This document shows positions 31,946 through 42,935 of a stretch of 61,131 bases of DNA, one piece after another. The notes beneath the pieces are model-generated. The model did not search any database. It had not been told where the DNA came from and saw nothing but the letters and a program-made list of their open reading frames with translations. Source of the DNA: Stentor coeruleus (lineage: Eukaryota > Ciliophora > Heterotrichea > Heterotrichida > Stentoridae); contig MPUH01000363.1 of NCBI GenBank assembly GCA_001970955.1, forward strand, positions 1 to 61,131, written 5' to 3'. The stretch's first letter is position 1; every line of letters starts with the position of its first letter. Made by a program: the position numbers and the translations under genes.

Positions 31946-33052
31946 ATGATGACTTACTACGACTGGCCTATGCATCGCGAAGGCTATGATCTCGACAGTC
32001 AAATTGGTTACGGTTCATTCGGCTCCGTAATCCCCATCTAGGTCCACTCAGCTTTTGTTAAAGAAGGTCCTCACACCGAAGAAAAAGTCGCTATAAAAAT
32101 CATCGAACTCGAACAATTCCCTGACCACAATCTCGAAAAAATCCGCAAAGAAATCCAAATAATGAGATTGTCTTCACATCCTAATATCCTAAACCATTAT
32201 GTTTGCTTTACTACTCAAACTCAGTTATGGATGGTCATGCCTTTAATGGACTGTGGATCTATAGGGAATATTTTAAAATACTATTATAGAGGAGGAATAC
32301 AAGATGAAATATTAGTGGCGACTATATTAAAAGAAGTTTTACAAGGATTAGAATATTTTCATGAACATAATCAAATACATAGAGATGTTAAAGCTGGGAA
32401 TATTCTTTTATCAAGAGATGGGAAAATTTATCTTGGGGATTTTGGCGTTGCTAGTAACTTACGAGTTGGCAAAAATGCTAAAACTTTTACAGGAAGTCCT
32501 TGTTGGATGGCCCCTGAGGTTATAGAATCAGATAGCAATAATGGTTATGATTTTAAAGCTGATATTTGGAGTTTTGGTATAACGGCGATTGAATTGGTTA
32601 AAGGGGTGCCTCCTTTGATTGAACACCCGCCTATGAAGATAATATTAATGGTTAAAAACTCAAACCCACCACAGTTAGGAAAAGATGATGATTATGACAG
32701 TTCATTTAAAGAACTTGTGAACTCTTGTTTACAAAAAGACCCAAGTAGAAGACCTACAGCAGAGACTCTGCTGAAAAAGAGGTTTTTTCATAAAGCCCGA
32801 GACTTTGAGTATGTTTATACTCATTTATCTCAGATACTTCCTCCATTAGAAACAATGGTGAACATACCTAGATCATTTTTAGGACTTGTACAAGAAAGGA
32901 AAAATTCTGAGTCTGATAGTTGGGATTTTAACGTATCTTCAGGAAACGTAAAAAACACTTAGAACTCAAAAAGCAAAAACGAAGACCCACTTGCTGGAAT
33001 CGGTACTGATGAGGAAGACCCATTAGACGATATCCAAGAAATAGATGATTAA
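31946..33052 (+). CDS. STE20-family kinase, OSR1/SPAK-like
   Basis: Three exons (31946-32026, 32042-32947, 32963-33052) with 15-nt introns gtaatccccatctag (32027-32041) and gtaaaaaacacttag (32948-32962). About 358 residues. The first intron falls inside the glycine loop (G-Y-G-S-F-G-S), and splicing restores the K-V-A-I-K lysine downstream. H-R-D-V-K-A-G-N, D-F-G-V-A-S and G-S-P-C-W-M-A-P-E-V-I are typical of the STE20/OSR1 group, which controls ion-transport and stress signalling. The acidic tail ends after E-I-D-D. It lies 18 bp from the convergent gene at 33071. No OSR1 C-terminal docking domain is evident. Confidence 0.88.
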
Positions 33053-33070
33053 TTTATTAGCTTAGATATG

Positions 33071-33934
33071 TTATGACCTTGAGGACAACTCAGGAAGTTT
33101 AGCACTTTTCGCTATAACTCTACGTCTATATTCTTCAAATTCTCTTATTTTATCTTTTGGTGATGGTAATATTAAAGATATAAGAGGCGATCTTGATGTA
33201 ATTGCTTTATAAGGACTGATTTTAGTAAACGCAGGTCGAGAGACTGATTCGAAACTACTAACTTTTATATCTGATCTTTTAGCATAATTTCTCATAATAA
33301 TACTGTTTATAACACTTTCTGGGTCTCGTTTAGGACTGGTTTTAAGTTGAGGGAATTTTTTAACCCTTTCGCTTTCTGTGTTTTTTCTTTGAGCAATATT
33401 AAAAGCTGTACTTCTAAAAAGCCTATTAAGTTCATTGTCTAATATAATCCCTTGTTCAGGGGTAAATGCTGATTTAACTACACGGACTATAAAAAAAATC
33501 ACAGTTTCAAAGAAATTGATTTCGTCCAAACTGGATATCAGACCTTTTTGTTTCAAAATCAAATTCCCGTATTTTTTCGCTATACTTCTTACTAAATCTG
33601 GAAGTATTAAAGATTGTTTTTCTGAATAACGAGTTGCTTCGTATGTTTTTCCTTCTTGACGAAGCTGTGAGTAACGGAAGTTTATGACAATTAAAGACTT
33701 TGCGTAATTATGGACTGAAGTGATTAAATTCAGCATCTCCGGGCGGTTGTAGAACTCAAGAAAACTATATGGGATGATTATATCTGGATTATCTTGTTTT
33801 TCTTTGAGCATTTCTTGGATTATATCATCAGCAATTTTTCCTACAACAAACTCTTCCTGAACTATTTTTGTATTGTCATTATTGCTTTTAAAACCAAGTC
33901 CTTCTTTAGGTATTATATCTAACCCTTTATCCAT
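33071..33934 (-). CDS. PPP1R36-like protein
   Basis: 287 residues. The middle (about 100-190) has K-K-Y-G-N-L-I-L, N-F-F-E-T-V-I-F-F-I-V and N-E-L-N-R-L-F-R-S-T-A-F-N. That order resembles the core of protein phosphatase 1 regulatory subunit 36, a protein of ciliated/flagellated organisms. The C-terminal third is basic and Ser/Pro-rich. The identification rests on remembered motif similarity, so treat it as tentative. No membrane segment. It converges on the STE20 kinase gene with an 18-bp gap. Confidence 0.45.
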   Translation of the reverse strand: MDKGLDIIPKEGLGFKSNNDNTKIVQEEFVVGKIADDIIQEMLKEKQDNPDIIIPYSFLEFYNRPEMLNLITSVHNYAKSLIVINFRYSQLRQEGKTYEATRYSEKQSLILPDLVRSIAKKYGNLILKQKGLISSLDEINFFETVIFFIVRVVKSAFTPEQGIILDNELNRLFRSTAFNIAQRKNTESERVKKFPQLKTSPKRDPESVINSIIMRNYAKRSDIKVSSFESVSRPAFTKISPYKAITSRSPLISLILPSPKDKIREFEEYRRRVIAKSAKLPELSSRS

Positions 33935-34142
33935 TTTCTATATACAACTTTCTAATATTTTCATCATAAATGAAATATTTTTTGCATATAATCCTACGTC
34001 AGATTTATAATCAAAATTTTTCTCTATACCTTTCTTATATCTTCTAAAGATCTTCACACATTATAAACAAAGTCTTAAGTATTTTTATTCATCTTTGTAA
34101 CATATAAATCACTAAAATCCCATAATATAATCTGTGGTAAAT

Positions 34143-35348
34143 ATGAGTTCTGAGTATCTCACTTACATTGGCGAACTGCCTGATGATCACTTTTTATTCA
34201 CATCTGAAAGTGTTAATGAAGGACATCCTGATAAACTATGTGACCAAGTTTCAGACGCAGTACTTGATGCTTGTTTAGCTCAAGATCCTGACTCAAGAGT
34301 AGCATGTGAGACTTGCGCAAAGACAAATTTGATAATGATTTTTGGTGAAATAACAACCTCAGCAATAGTGAATTATGAGCAAATTGTCCGGGATACTGTG
34401 AAACGTATTGGTTATGATAATGCAGAAAAAGGTCTTGATAGTTCTGTTTGTGAAGTAAAGGTGGCTATAGAAAAACAATCTCATGAAATTGCTACAGCTG
34501 TTCATGTTGATAAGGCAGTTGAAGATGTAGGTGCTGGTGATCAAGGACATATGTTTGGATATGCTACTAATGAAACCCCTGAGTTTATGCCTTTAAGTCA
34601 TTCTTTAGCAACAAAACTTGGGTATAGATTGACTGAAGTAAGAAAATCAGGGTTGTGTCCATGGGTTAGACCAGATGGTAAGACTCAAGTAACAGTTGAA
34701 TATACAACTGAAAATGGGAAAATTCGTCCTATACGAGTTCATACTGTTGTCATTTCAACTCAACATGACCCTGAGATTAGTAATGAAGATATCAGAGCTC
34801 AGCTTAGGGAACATGTTATTAAACCAGTAATCCCTGAAAAATATCTTGATGAAAACACTATTTATCATTTAAACCCTTCAGGAAGATTTGTTATTGGTGG
34901 ACCTTATGGAGACTCAGGTTTAACTGGAAGGAAAATTATTATTGACACTTATGGTGGTTGGGGTGCTCATGGTGGTGGAGCTTTTTCAGGTAAAGATTGT
35001 ACAAAAGTTGATAGATCGGCTGCTTATGCAGCTAGGTGGATTGCTAAATCTTTAGTTAAAGGTGGATTCTGTGAAAGAGTTATTGTTCAGATTTCTTATG
35101 CTATTGGTATTGCTGATCCATTATCAGTTTATGTTAATAGCTATGGTACGGTTATACCAGGAAAAACGGATAAAGACTTACTTCAGATCACTTTGAAGAA
35201 TTTCGATCTTCGTCCTGGATGCATTATGAGAGATTTAAATCTTAAGAGACCAATTTTTACAAAGACCGCTAGTTATGGGCATTTTGGTAGAGAACATGAC
35301 CCTGATTTCACTTGGGAAGTTGTCAAGGATTTGTCTCATGAACTTTAG
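34143..35348 (+). CDS. S-adenosylmethionine synthetase (MAT)
   Basis: Makes S-adenosylmethionine from methionine and ATP; cytosolic, homo-oligomeric. 401 residues from the ATG at 34143. The frame is open a little further upstream without ATG. Signature blocks are [16 protein letters not shown] near the start, [12 protein letters not shown] (the ATP-binding hexapeptide region), [14 protein letters not shown], and G-G-G-A-F-S-G-K-D. Full length for the eukaryotic family, no lesion, no intron. Confidence 0.97.
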   Translation: MSSEYLTYIGELPDDHFLFTSESVNEGHPDKLCDQVSDAVLDACLAQDPDSRVACETCAKTNLIMIFGEITTSAIVNYEQIVRDTVKRIGYDNAEKGLDSSVCEVKVAIEKQSHEIATAVHVDKAVEDVGAGDQGHMFGYATNETPEFMPLSHSLATKLGYRLTEVRKSGLCPWVRPDGKTQVTVEYTTENGKIRPIRVHTVVISTQHDPEISNEDIRAQLREHVIKPVIPEKYLDENTIYHLNPSGRFVIGGPYGDSGLTGRKIIIDTYGGWGAHGGGAFSGKDCTKVDRSAAYAARWIAKSLVKGGFCERVIVQISYAIGIADPLSVYVNSYGTVIPGKTDKDLLQITLKNFDLRPGCIMRDLNLKRPIFTKTASYGHFGREHDPDFTWEVVKDLSHEL

Positions 35349-35503
35349 TTTAGATAATAAATTATGAGTTAGGAGTTTGTGATTAGATTTTCATAAATTA
35401 TAGAGTAGGTATAAGGAAAAATATTAGAATGGGTATGATTATATGAATTATCAATGATAATATATAGGAAATATATAAAGTTGTATATAAAAAACCTAAA
35501 TTT

Positions 35504-37819
35504 TTAATTAAAAGTTTCTGAAAGCTTGCATTTTACAAGTTGGTTTTGTTTTTTCCTTCTTTTCTCCCTAAGGTCGAAATGTCCTGATCGTGCTTTTTTT
35601 AAGTTATTATAAACTTTACTCCTGCAGTTCTTCAGAATCTATATAAATCTTACAATATATTTCTTATAAACTGTGTCGAAATCCTGAGTATTTATCGGGT
35701 ATTTATGTTCAAGTTCTCTTGATATGTTTAATTCTTCTCTTAAAGAATTCTTCATCGCTTTATTCGATTCATAGAAATTAGCTAAAACATATTCAGCAGA
35801 CTGTTTTGTTTCTTTAATTATCGCATCCCTACGACTTTTTGCATCAATAATCATCGCAGACTTTTTTTCTTCAAAATCCTGTTTAAGGTCTTGCATTTTC
35901 ATATCATATTTATGGTTTTTTTTCTCTAAGTCTTTAAGCGCTCCTTTGATTTTGTTTTCAAAATCTTTAGCTTCAGTCGAATTAACAAGTTTTTGTATGT
36001 TTTCTGATACATGGGCCTTTAGATCTTTTAAAGTTTCTATAAATAAAGACTCATTTTGAGTTAGAGGTAAAGTTTTTACTGTTTCATCAAGAAGACTCAT
36101 AACTCTAGGGCTTGATTTTAAGGATTTCTGGTCGTCTTTTATAAGTGAAAGTTGGTCAACGGATGTTTTTAATTCTCTAAGTTTTTCATATGTTAGGATT
36201 TCATATTCTTTGATTTTTTCTTTGAGGTTTTCAACGTTTTTTTTATATACTCCGCATATACCAGAAATTTCAATAAGATGTTTTTGCATTGTGTGCATTT
36301 TTGATGCATAAAGCTCACTGTCAGAGAATATAAAAAGCTCTTCCATTTCAGATTTCAGATCAGCAAGTTTACTTTTCGCTATGTTTTCTTGAGCTTGGAT
36401 ACTAAAAAACTCTAAGTTTTTTTCTTGAATCTCGCTTTCGAGTTTCTTTAAAGCATCCTGAGCGTCTTTAATATCTTTGTCAATGTCTTGGATTAAGTTT
36501 TTATTAGTTTTTATTTCACTCTGTTTTTCTTCTATGTTATTTGCTAAAACTCTAATACTTTCTCTACACGCTAAGTTTTCAACACCATTTTTACTTTCTT
36601 CTGAGTCAGAAAGCGTTAGTTCCGAATCGGAAAGTGTAAAATTAGAAACACTTGAACTACCTTTCCCTGATTTCTGTTCTACAGTACTTGGGCTTTTCAT
36701 CTCAGCATTATTTTTATTTAATTGACTCTTATCAGGTGAAGCCAAAGTATTCGAATGTTTTAACTGATAAGCATGATTCTGTTTAATTCTTGGTGTTGTA
36801 GGTGGCGATGAAAACTTAATCTCTTTAACTTCTTCTTTTTTAACCTCCCCAATAACTTTATAGCATTTAAAATTAGCAGGAATACTCTCTAACTAGCTCT
36901 TACCATGATACTGCGGAAGTGGTATCTGTGAATAAAACTGTTTTGTTGTTTCTTTCATCTCAGGTATCGATACAAGCCACGAATGTTCTTGTATTTCCTT
37001 AATCTTCAACCTTTCCCCAGTGTTTTTCACAAGCATCCTACTAATTAAATCCTTAGCTTGTGGGGGAAAACTCAAAGGGAACTTAGGTTTACACATCGAT
37101 ATATTCAAAAGCATGTTTTTTTTAGCCTGAGATTTAAAAGGTGTATGCCCAACAAGCATTTCATACAATAAAACACCTAAACACCAAACATCTGCTGATG
37201 TATCATGTGTTCTCTGTTCAACCATTTCTGGAGGTAAATACTCTGGTGTTCCACAAATTGTAGTTCGTGGTTCTTCTTCTTCAATATAATAATTCGACCA
37301 TCCGAAATCAGTCAATTTTACTCTACCGTCTTTATCAAGTAATATATTTTCTGGTTTAATATCCCTATGTATAATTGCTGGAACATGATTATGTAAATAA
37401 TCTACAGCAAGTAAAACTTCACGAAAATATTGTGCGGCTTCACATTCCATAAAATGTTTTTGTCTATGAAGTCGATGAAACAAATTCCCCCCTTCGGCAA
37501 ATTCCATGATTAGGTAAAAACTTTTTTCATCTTCAAAATGATTATATAATTTTGCTATATGATTATGGTTCAAGTTGTACATTATATAAACTTCTCTGCG
37601 GAATTGGTTTTGCATTTTTATAACTTTTTCTTTAGCTACTTGTTTTAAGGCGTATATTTCTTTTGTTATTCTGTGACGAACTTTCCATACATGCCCAAAA
37701 GCCCCATCACCTAGTTTTTTTTCGAATTCGAAGTCATTTTTTTTTATTTCGCTTTCTTCTCCTGATATTATTGATGGAGAGTCGAATAAAATTTTTGTAA
37801 AAGTTTTTCGGCTATTCAT
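35504..37819 (-). CDS. Aurora-like kinase with long coiled-coil C-terminus
   Basis: Three exons (37819-36904, 36888-35654, 35638-35504; about 761 residues) joined by 15-nt introns gtaagagctagttag (36889-36903) and gtaagatttatatag (35639-35653). The kinase (residues about 28-285) has G-D-G-A-F-G-H-V, A-L-K-Q, H-R-D-I-K-P-E-N, the Aurora-type D-F-G-W-S and activation loop T-T-I-C-G-T-P-E-Y-L-P-P-E-M. A Ser-rich linker with repeated L-S-D-S-E, then about 280 residues of coiled coil, then a Lys/Arg-rich end follow. Aurora kinases act in mitosis and at cilia/centrosomes. Without splicing the kinase and coiled coil would look like two genes. Confidence 0.85.
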
Positions 37820-38310
37820 GATTTTTTATTAGATGGGAATTCATAAAGATGTAGGATGTGGGAGAGGATTATGGGAATTATAGGATGGAAGGTTGGAGGC
37901 AGGGTGGAAATTTTTAGGTTTTTTTGGGTGTTGTAGAATGTTTGAAGAAGGTTTTAGGATTTTAGGGTAGGATTTTTATGGTAGGTTTTTGAAGTTGAGA
38001 TGAAAATGATAAAGGGTTTTTTAAGGATGTTGTGAGGTTGAAGGATTAGTTACTGGGTAAAAGAATTTTGTGGGGTTTTAAGGTTTTAATGATAATTGCT
38101 GAAAGGTTTTGGATTGTTGGATTTTTTTGGGGTTTTTGGTTGTTGGGTGTAAGAAAATATATAAATTATATTAAACTTGCACATCATATATTCAACTTAA
38201 AAAACCTGATTAAAGTAGTTTATAAGACATAAACTATTTTTCTAAACCTATCTAATACCCTTTATTGTTAAACCATAATTTTATCTTGATGATTATAATA
38301 ATTATTCTTA
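37820..38310. other. divergent intergenic region, C-poor on +
   Basis: Upstream of the Aurora-like gene (-) and the haemoglobin gene (+). The 60 bp at 37921-37980 contain no C on +, switching to ordinary composition after about 38160. No element recognised. Confidence 0.5.
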
Positions 38311-38667
38311 ATGAACCTATTTGAAAAATATGGTGGAGCTGACTTCTGGAGTGATTTCCTTAACACCGTGTATGCTTGCTTGACAACATCTGAGTATGTG
38401 AAGAAGCACTTTGAGGGCAAGAATATCTCTCATATAAAGGAAATGCTTTTAGGACTTCTTGAATTGACTCTAGTTTCTAATGTGGATATTCCAAGAGATG
38501 AAATGAAAGAATTCCATAAACACTTGATGATATCAGAAAACGAATTTAATGAATGGATTTCGATTTATAGGTTCACTTTGGATAAATCTGGCGTATCAGA
38601 GGAGGATTGCGCACTTATTATAAGAATTCTTTCAAGTTTCAAAGAAGTTGTCGTATATGAAGACTAG
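38311..38667 (+). CDS. truncated haemoglobin (2-on-2 globin)
   Basis: 118 residues, the size of a group I truncated globin. The opening L-F-E-K-Y-G-G and the V-Y at 20-21 (helix B, with Tyr in the distal pocket) fit the family. His69 in F-H-K-H-L-M-I sits where the proximal haem-binding His of A-H-K-G-M-G-I is found. An E-F-N-E-W helix follows. Such globins in ciliates bind O2 or NO. A GT...AG of 15 nt near the stop lacks the branch A, so the ending V-V-V-Y-E-D is kept. Confidence 0.75.
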   Translation: MNLFEKYGGADFWSDFLNTVYACLTTSEYVKKHFEGKNISHIKEMLLGLLELTLVSNVDIPRDEMKEFHKHLMISENEFNEWISIYRFTLDKSGVSEEDCALIIRILSSFKEVVVYED

Positions 38668-39277
38668 GCTATAATTACGTAATCATTTCGATTTGATTTT
38701 AATGTTTATATTATTATATACTATTATTTTACTATTAAACTAGATCAACTAGATTGTATGCACTTTATTTATATTCTTAAAATATAGTTTTAGTATCTAA
38801 GGTATATCTATAGCTCAAGCTTTTCGAAATGCTTCATACAATTCAATAAAGTTATATAGAAACTTTGTGTATTATCTATATAAAAGTACTTTTAAAAACA
38901 TGACAGACTAAGGTTTAGGAAAAACAAAATTAATCTTAAAAAAAGAGTTTAAAATAACTTTGTTAGTAGAAATCATTAGAATTTATTACTTGTTTATATT
39001 GGTCTATCATTTTTTAAATAAAAAGTATTATATTAAGATATATCACTCTATAAAATCTATAAACCACCACTTGTGGATTGTTGAATATTTATCATAGCAA
39101 ATATAAAATGCATAAAATCATATCCTAAGATCTTTTTACACTTAAATATATATCATAAATCTACCTATAATCCTAATAAATTTCTAAGCTTTGATCTTTT
39201 ATTCAAATATATCTAAACGTCTAAAACCCAAAAGAATTTATAATAAAAATAGTATCCATATATTTTTCAGATATAAT
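38668..39277. other. intergenic, nothing recognised
   Basis: AT-rich, about 0.6 kb between the globin and the Tho1-like gene. No frame, RNA or repeat supported. Confidence 0.5.
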
Positions 39278-39760
39278 ATGAAAACTATACCTACTGATGA
39301 TGAGCAAGAAAAAATTAATTCAAGAATAGAACGTTTTAATACTGGTATCAGTGAATCAAAGCTTCAAGAACGAGCTAAACGTTTTGGTGTAGGCATTGAT
39401 AAAGAAAAACTATTAGAAAGAGCTGAAAGGTTTGGGATTTTTGATACTAGGCTTGAAAATAAAAAGAAAAAAAATAGGATTGAAAGGTTTGGAATTACTA
39501 ATACTGAAGATAANAAGATATAATATGAAAACTATACCTACTGATTATGAGCAAGAAAAAATTAATTCAAGAATGGAACGTTTTAATACTGGTATCAGTG
39601 AATCAAAGCTTCAAGAACGAGCTAAACGTTTTGGTGTAGGTATTGATAAAGAAAAACTATTAGAAAGAGCTGAAAGGTTTGGGATTTTTGATACTGGGCT
39701 TGAAAATAAAAAGAAAAAAAATAGGATTGAAAGGTTTGGAATTACTAATACTGAAGATAA
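39269..39760. repeat. about 245-bp direct copies flanking a single N (assembly join)
   Basis: 39269-39513 and 39516-39760 are the same sequence with about four substitutions (for example gatgatgag/gattatgag), separated by N at 39514. The first copy is a truncated version of the Tho1-like gene at 39525. This looks like two allelic contig ends joined without merging, not a true gene duplication. Confidence 0.85.
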
Positions 39761-39842
39761 ACTTGCACAAAGGATTGAAAGATTTGGGCTTAATGATGAT
39801 AAAAATAAGATTAAAGATCGAATTGAGAGATTTAAAAAGTAA
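39525..39842 (+). CDS. Tho1/SARNP/MOS11 C-terminal-like RNA-binding protein
   Basis: About 105 Lys/Glu/Arg-rich residues made of repeated R-x-x-R-F-G units (R-A-K-R-F-G, R-A-E-R-F-G, R-I-E-R-F-G). They match the C-terminal domain of Tho1/SARNP/MOS11, which binds RNA and the UAP56 helicase in mRNA export. The N-terminal SAP domain of those proteins is missing. A second, incomplete copy at 39278-39513 precedes it and is probably the same gene seen twice across the N at 39514. An in-frame ATG at 39525 starts the complete copy. Confidence 0.6.
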   Translation: MKTIPTDYEQEKINSRMERFNTGISESKLQERAKRFGVGIDKEKLLERAERFGIFDTGLENKKKKNRIERFGITNTEDKLAQRIERFGLNDDKNKIKDRIERFKK

Positions 39843-39947
39843 AATTATCCTTAGAAGAAAAGATTTTATTAATTTATCTATAAGTTTCTATTGAATCATT
39901 CTTAAATGAATAACAAATTATAATAAAAAATTAGAATATTTATTCTT

Positions 39948-40807
39948 ATGGGAGTTGTTGTGTGCAAAACTAGTCAAAGCAAAATTAAAAAAATTGTAAA
40001 ATTTACTCAGAAAGTCGACTATTATGATTTGAGTACTATGTATTAAGGCCATATAGAAAAAGAATATCTAGTTGGTATATCAAATACTTCTAACATATCA
40101 TCGCATATTACTACTATCGATGAACGAAATGCACCTCATTTATTAGCTCTAACAGACCTCACATGTAATCTATAACATAGTCTATATGAGCAACGATATA
40201 CTTAGTGGATTTGAGATCAGAATGATAGTTGATAACGATCCTATTAAAATTGGGCATATAGCCAAAAGTAAAGAAGTAACATCTCAAAGTGGAATAAGAT
40301 TTCATGAAAATGAACATATATACAAACTTGTGAATGATAGTTGATAACGATCCTATTAAAATTGGGCATATAGCCAAAAGTAAAGAAGTAACATCTCAAA
40401 GTGGAATAAGATTCCATGAAAATGAACATATATACAAACTTGTTGTTGATTATGATGATCGAGCACTTCGAGGGATTCGAATTTTTACAGACCAACAACT
40501 AATAGCATTAGGTCCAAGTTATGAATCTGATTTTTATGTTGAATGTGATAAAAGTGAAAATGATAATGCTATTATAGGATTTCTTTTAGTTTTTAGTGAA
40601 GATCGTATTGTAGAACTCTCAGCATTTTTAGCTCCAGTGACAAAAAGAAGTGAAAATTACGTAAGGCCTCAAGAGTCAACGTTTGACAAACTGAACTCCA
40701 AGCTTTTAAACTATGTGAAAAGTCCTAAAAAAGAGAAAAAAAACAACGACAATTTAAAATCCACATTCAAACTTTATAAAAAACTAAAAAAAAACAACTC
40801 ATTCTAA
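39948..40807 (+). CDS. jacalin-like beta-prism protein, broken by a 112-bp duplication
   Basis: Exons 39948-40032, 40048-40164 and 40181 on, with introns gtactatgtattaag (40033-40047) and the 16-nt gtaatctataacatag (40165-40180). The third exon is interrupted because 112 bp (40220-40331) are repeated at 40332-40443, shifting the frame to a stop. If one copy is ignored the frame continues to 40807 (about 240 residues). The pattern H-E-N-E-H-I-Y-K-L-V-V-D-Y-D-D, then I-R-I-F-T-D-Q, then I-I-G-F-L-L-V-F-S resembles the repeating strands of jacalin-type lectins. It begins M-G-V-V-V-C-K, a possible acylation signal. The Lys-rich tail is unassigned. Function uncertain. Confidence 0.5.
40220..40443. 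repeat. 112-bp tandem duplication inside a gene
   Basis: 40220-40331 and 40332-40443 begin gaatgatagttgataacgat and end tacaaacttgt, with one substitution between them (tttcatg/ttccatg). The period is not a multiple of three, so the reading frame is lost. There is no N, but the pattern resembles the unmerged overlaps at the three N positions. Confidence 0.9.
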
Positions 40808-41045
40808 TAACATTAAGCTAAGGCTAGGGCTACAGAAATTCCAAGTGTGTTAATTCTTGCAAATGTTATATCTTCAATAAGATTCCAATAAAAACTTATA
40901 TATATTCATTAAAAAAAAATATTATTTACTTGTATCTGAATATAATAACTAGTTTTAAAATTATAAATAATATTTCTTGATTAAATTCTTTTATCAAATT
41001 TTTTACTTTGATAATCATATTAAAAACACTATATTTTACTAACAA

Positions 41046-41546
41046 ATGGAAACGTATCTTAGTACACCTGAACTATTAGAAGTAACTCAAGCTTATCTTC
41101 TTTGCTCATTAAAAATTGTTAATGAAATCAATATATTTGATAGCACCCTAGAAGCAAAACCAAAAATTTTATGTAAAGGTGACTATTTGCAAACTGTTGT
41201 ACTTAGAGTTTTAGAGAAATATTTTAAAGATGTTTTACTAGGACTTGAGGTTTTTATTTCAAACAATAACACCCAAGATTTTTTTGCGTATGTTAATGAG
41301 AAAAGGCATTTTGATATGATTTTAAATAAAGTAGATGATGATATTACAAGAAATACATACAAAAATATTTTGAGTGGGATACGATATGTACCGATTTTGA
41401 AAAAAAAAATGATAGAAAGAGAGAAGGAGGCAATTAAAAGATATGAAAAAAACCAGGGAAAAATTAAGAAACTTGAAGAGAGAAAAACAAGGCTGGTAAA
41501 AGAAAAAGATGAGCTGGAAAATTTTTTTTTTGAGTTTTTGAGTTAG
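41046..41546 (+). CDS. hypothetical protein with C-terminal coiled coil
   Basis: 166 residues, family not recognised. Residues 1-115 are mostly helical with conserved-looking L-L-x-V-T-Q-A-Y-L-L-C; residues 118-162 are a Lys/Glu coiled coil (K-K-K-M-I-E-R-E-K-E-A). No membrane segment. The frame, its ATG and its codon use look like real coding sequence. A cytoskeletal role is only a guess. Confidence 0.55.
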   Translation: METYLSTPELLEVTQAYLLCSLKIVNEINIFDSTLEAKPKILCKGDYLQTVVLRVLEKYFKDVLLGLEVFISNNNTQDFFAYVNEKRHFDMILNKVDDDITRNTYKNILSGIRYVPILKKKMIEREKEAIKRYEKNQGKIKKLEERKTRLVKEKDELENFFFEFLS

Positions 41547-41609
41547 TGTAAATTTTTCATTTATGTGGGATAATATTTTATATTTATCCTTAGTGGTATT
41601 TATACCATT

Positions 41610-42935
41610 TTAGGAATAAGATCCATATTTTGTATGAAAGGATTTAGCATTTGACACAAACTTTTCTAAAGTCTTAACTTTAACCTCAAGTTCATCTGAT
41701 TCAGTATCATTACGAGTTGTCTTAGGAACCCTTACTACCGGAGCATTTTTGGTATAATTACTAATAATTGCCATCCTACTTTCTCCCAAATCCAAATACC
41801 CCGTGTTTTTCAAAATCATTTTTTGGCTTTTTTCTTGTATATTCATCAGTCTGTTTTGAAAAGTTGATAACGACAACTTATCATTCTTAACCTCCGCCCT
41901 CCTTTTCTCAATAATCGTCTCAAAAAACCCTCTTGCGAAATTCACATTCATCACACTTTTCTTAAACCCAATTGTATGAATACTCAAAGTTTTTGATGGC
42001 ATATAATCAATTTTATGTCCTTTACATTTATAAAGATACCAAATTCCACTTTCATCTAAAAGAAAGTCGACAAGTAACTCGGTAACAACTTTTTTATCAT
42101 TTTTCCCAATACTATGATTAATAGCATTAACTAAATCATCCATCATGAATTTAATTTCTTGACTAATAACTTCATCAGCTAATATACCAATTGCATCTTT
42201 ACCAATTTTAGCTAAAAACAGTTCTTTTTGTAATGTTGATTTATTAGTTATATTGATACTCCTTGGACTACTTTCGATATTGCTTTTTTCAGGCATAAAC
42301 GAATTAAAAGAACTTTTAAGTACTTGTCCAGCATATGGGAAATCTTGAAGGCTGTGTTTGAATTTTGATGGGATAATCGAGTTGAAGCTGTTGTTTTTGA
42401 AAATATGTGTTTTGGGGAAATTTATTGAGGAATTCACTGAAAAATACCTCGCGCCTTCTGTTGCTTTCCAATAAACTCTGAGTTTAAACGGGATTCTAGC
42501 TTGGGAGATTATGAATTTTTGGATCATTTGCTTTGATGAAGTGCAAGTACTCCATAAAGTAAGCGCATGTTTTGTTGAAAAACTTATAGATATCCCTTCT
42601 TCTGATATATGAATGTATTTTGGTAACCCTTCTGCATTTGCTGGCAATTCGAAAAACTCTGAAATTGAACTAGATAGTTATTACTTTTTTTTCTCAGTTT
42701 TTATAACACTTTTTATTGTTGTCAAATATATCGGATCTATATTTGGCAGTTTTAATAAAGTTGGGACAATATTCAATGCATATGATTTAGGACTATTTGC
42801 TAATAATTCATATATGTCAATAGGTCCGTCTAAATTTTTTAGGATTTTTTCTATTTCCCTACATAAACTCATGTCTTTAAAAAGAGAAAATCTTTGTGAA
42901 GAAGTTCTTCTTGAAGCTCTTGAATTTAAGTTCAT
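41610..42935 (-). CDS. hypothetical protein (spliced)
   Basis: Two exons (42935-42685, 42669-41610) around the 15-nt intron gtaataactatctag (42670-42684), whose removal joins E-K-K-N-S to I-S-E-F-F-E-L-P; about 436 residues. The family is not recognised. The N-terminus is Arg/Ser-rich; the middle has a beta-rich stretch (I-H-I-S-E-E-G-I-S-I-S-F, then W-K-A-T-E-G-A-R-Y-F). The C-terminal third is helical with an R-R-A-E-V-K segment. No TM or signal peptide. It converges on the gene at 41046 with a 63-bp gap. Confidence 0.6.

Noticed and set aside
38643..38667. A 15-nt GT...TAG (gtatatgaagactag) at the end of the truncated haemoglobin gene
   Set aside because: It has G, not A, at position 10, unlike all introns supported here, and splicing would only change the last few residues.
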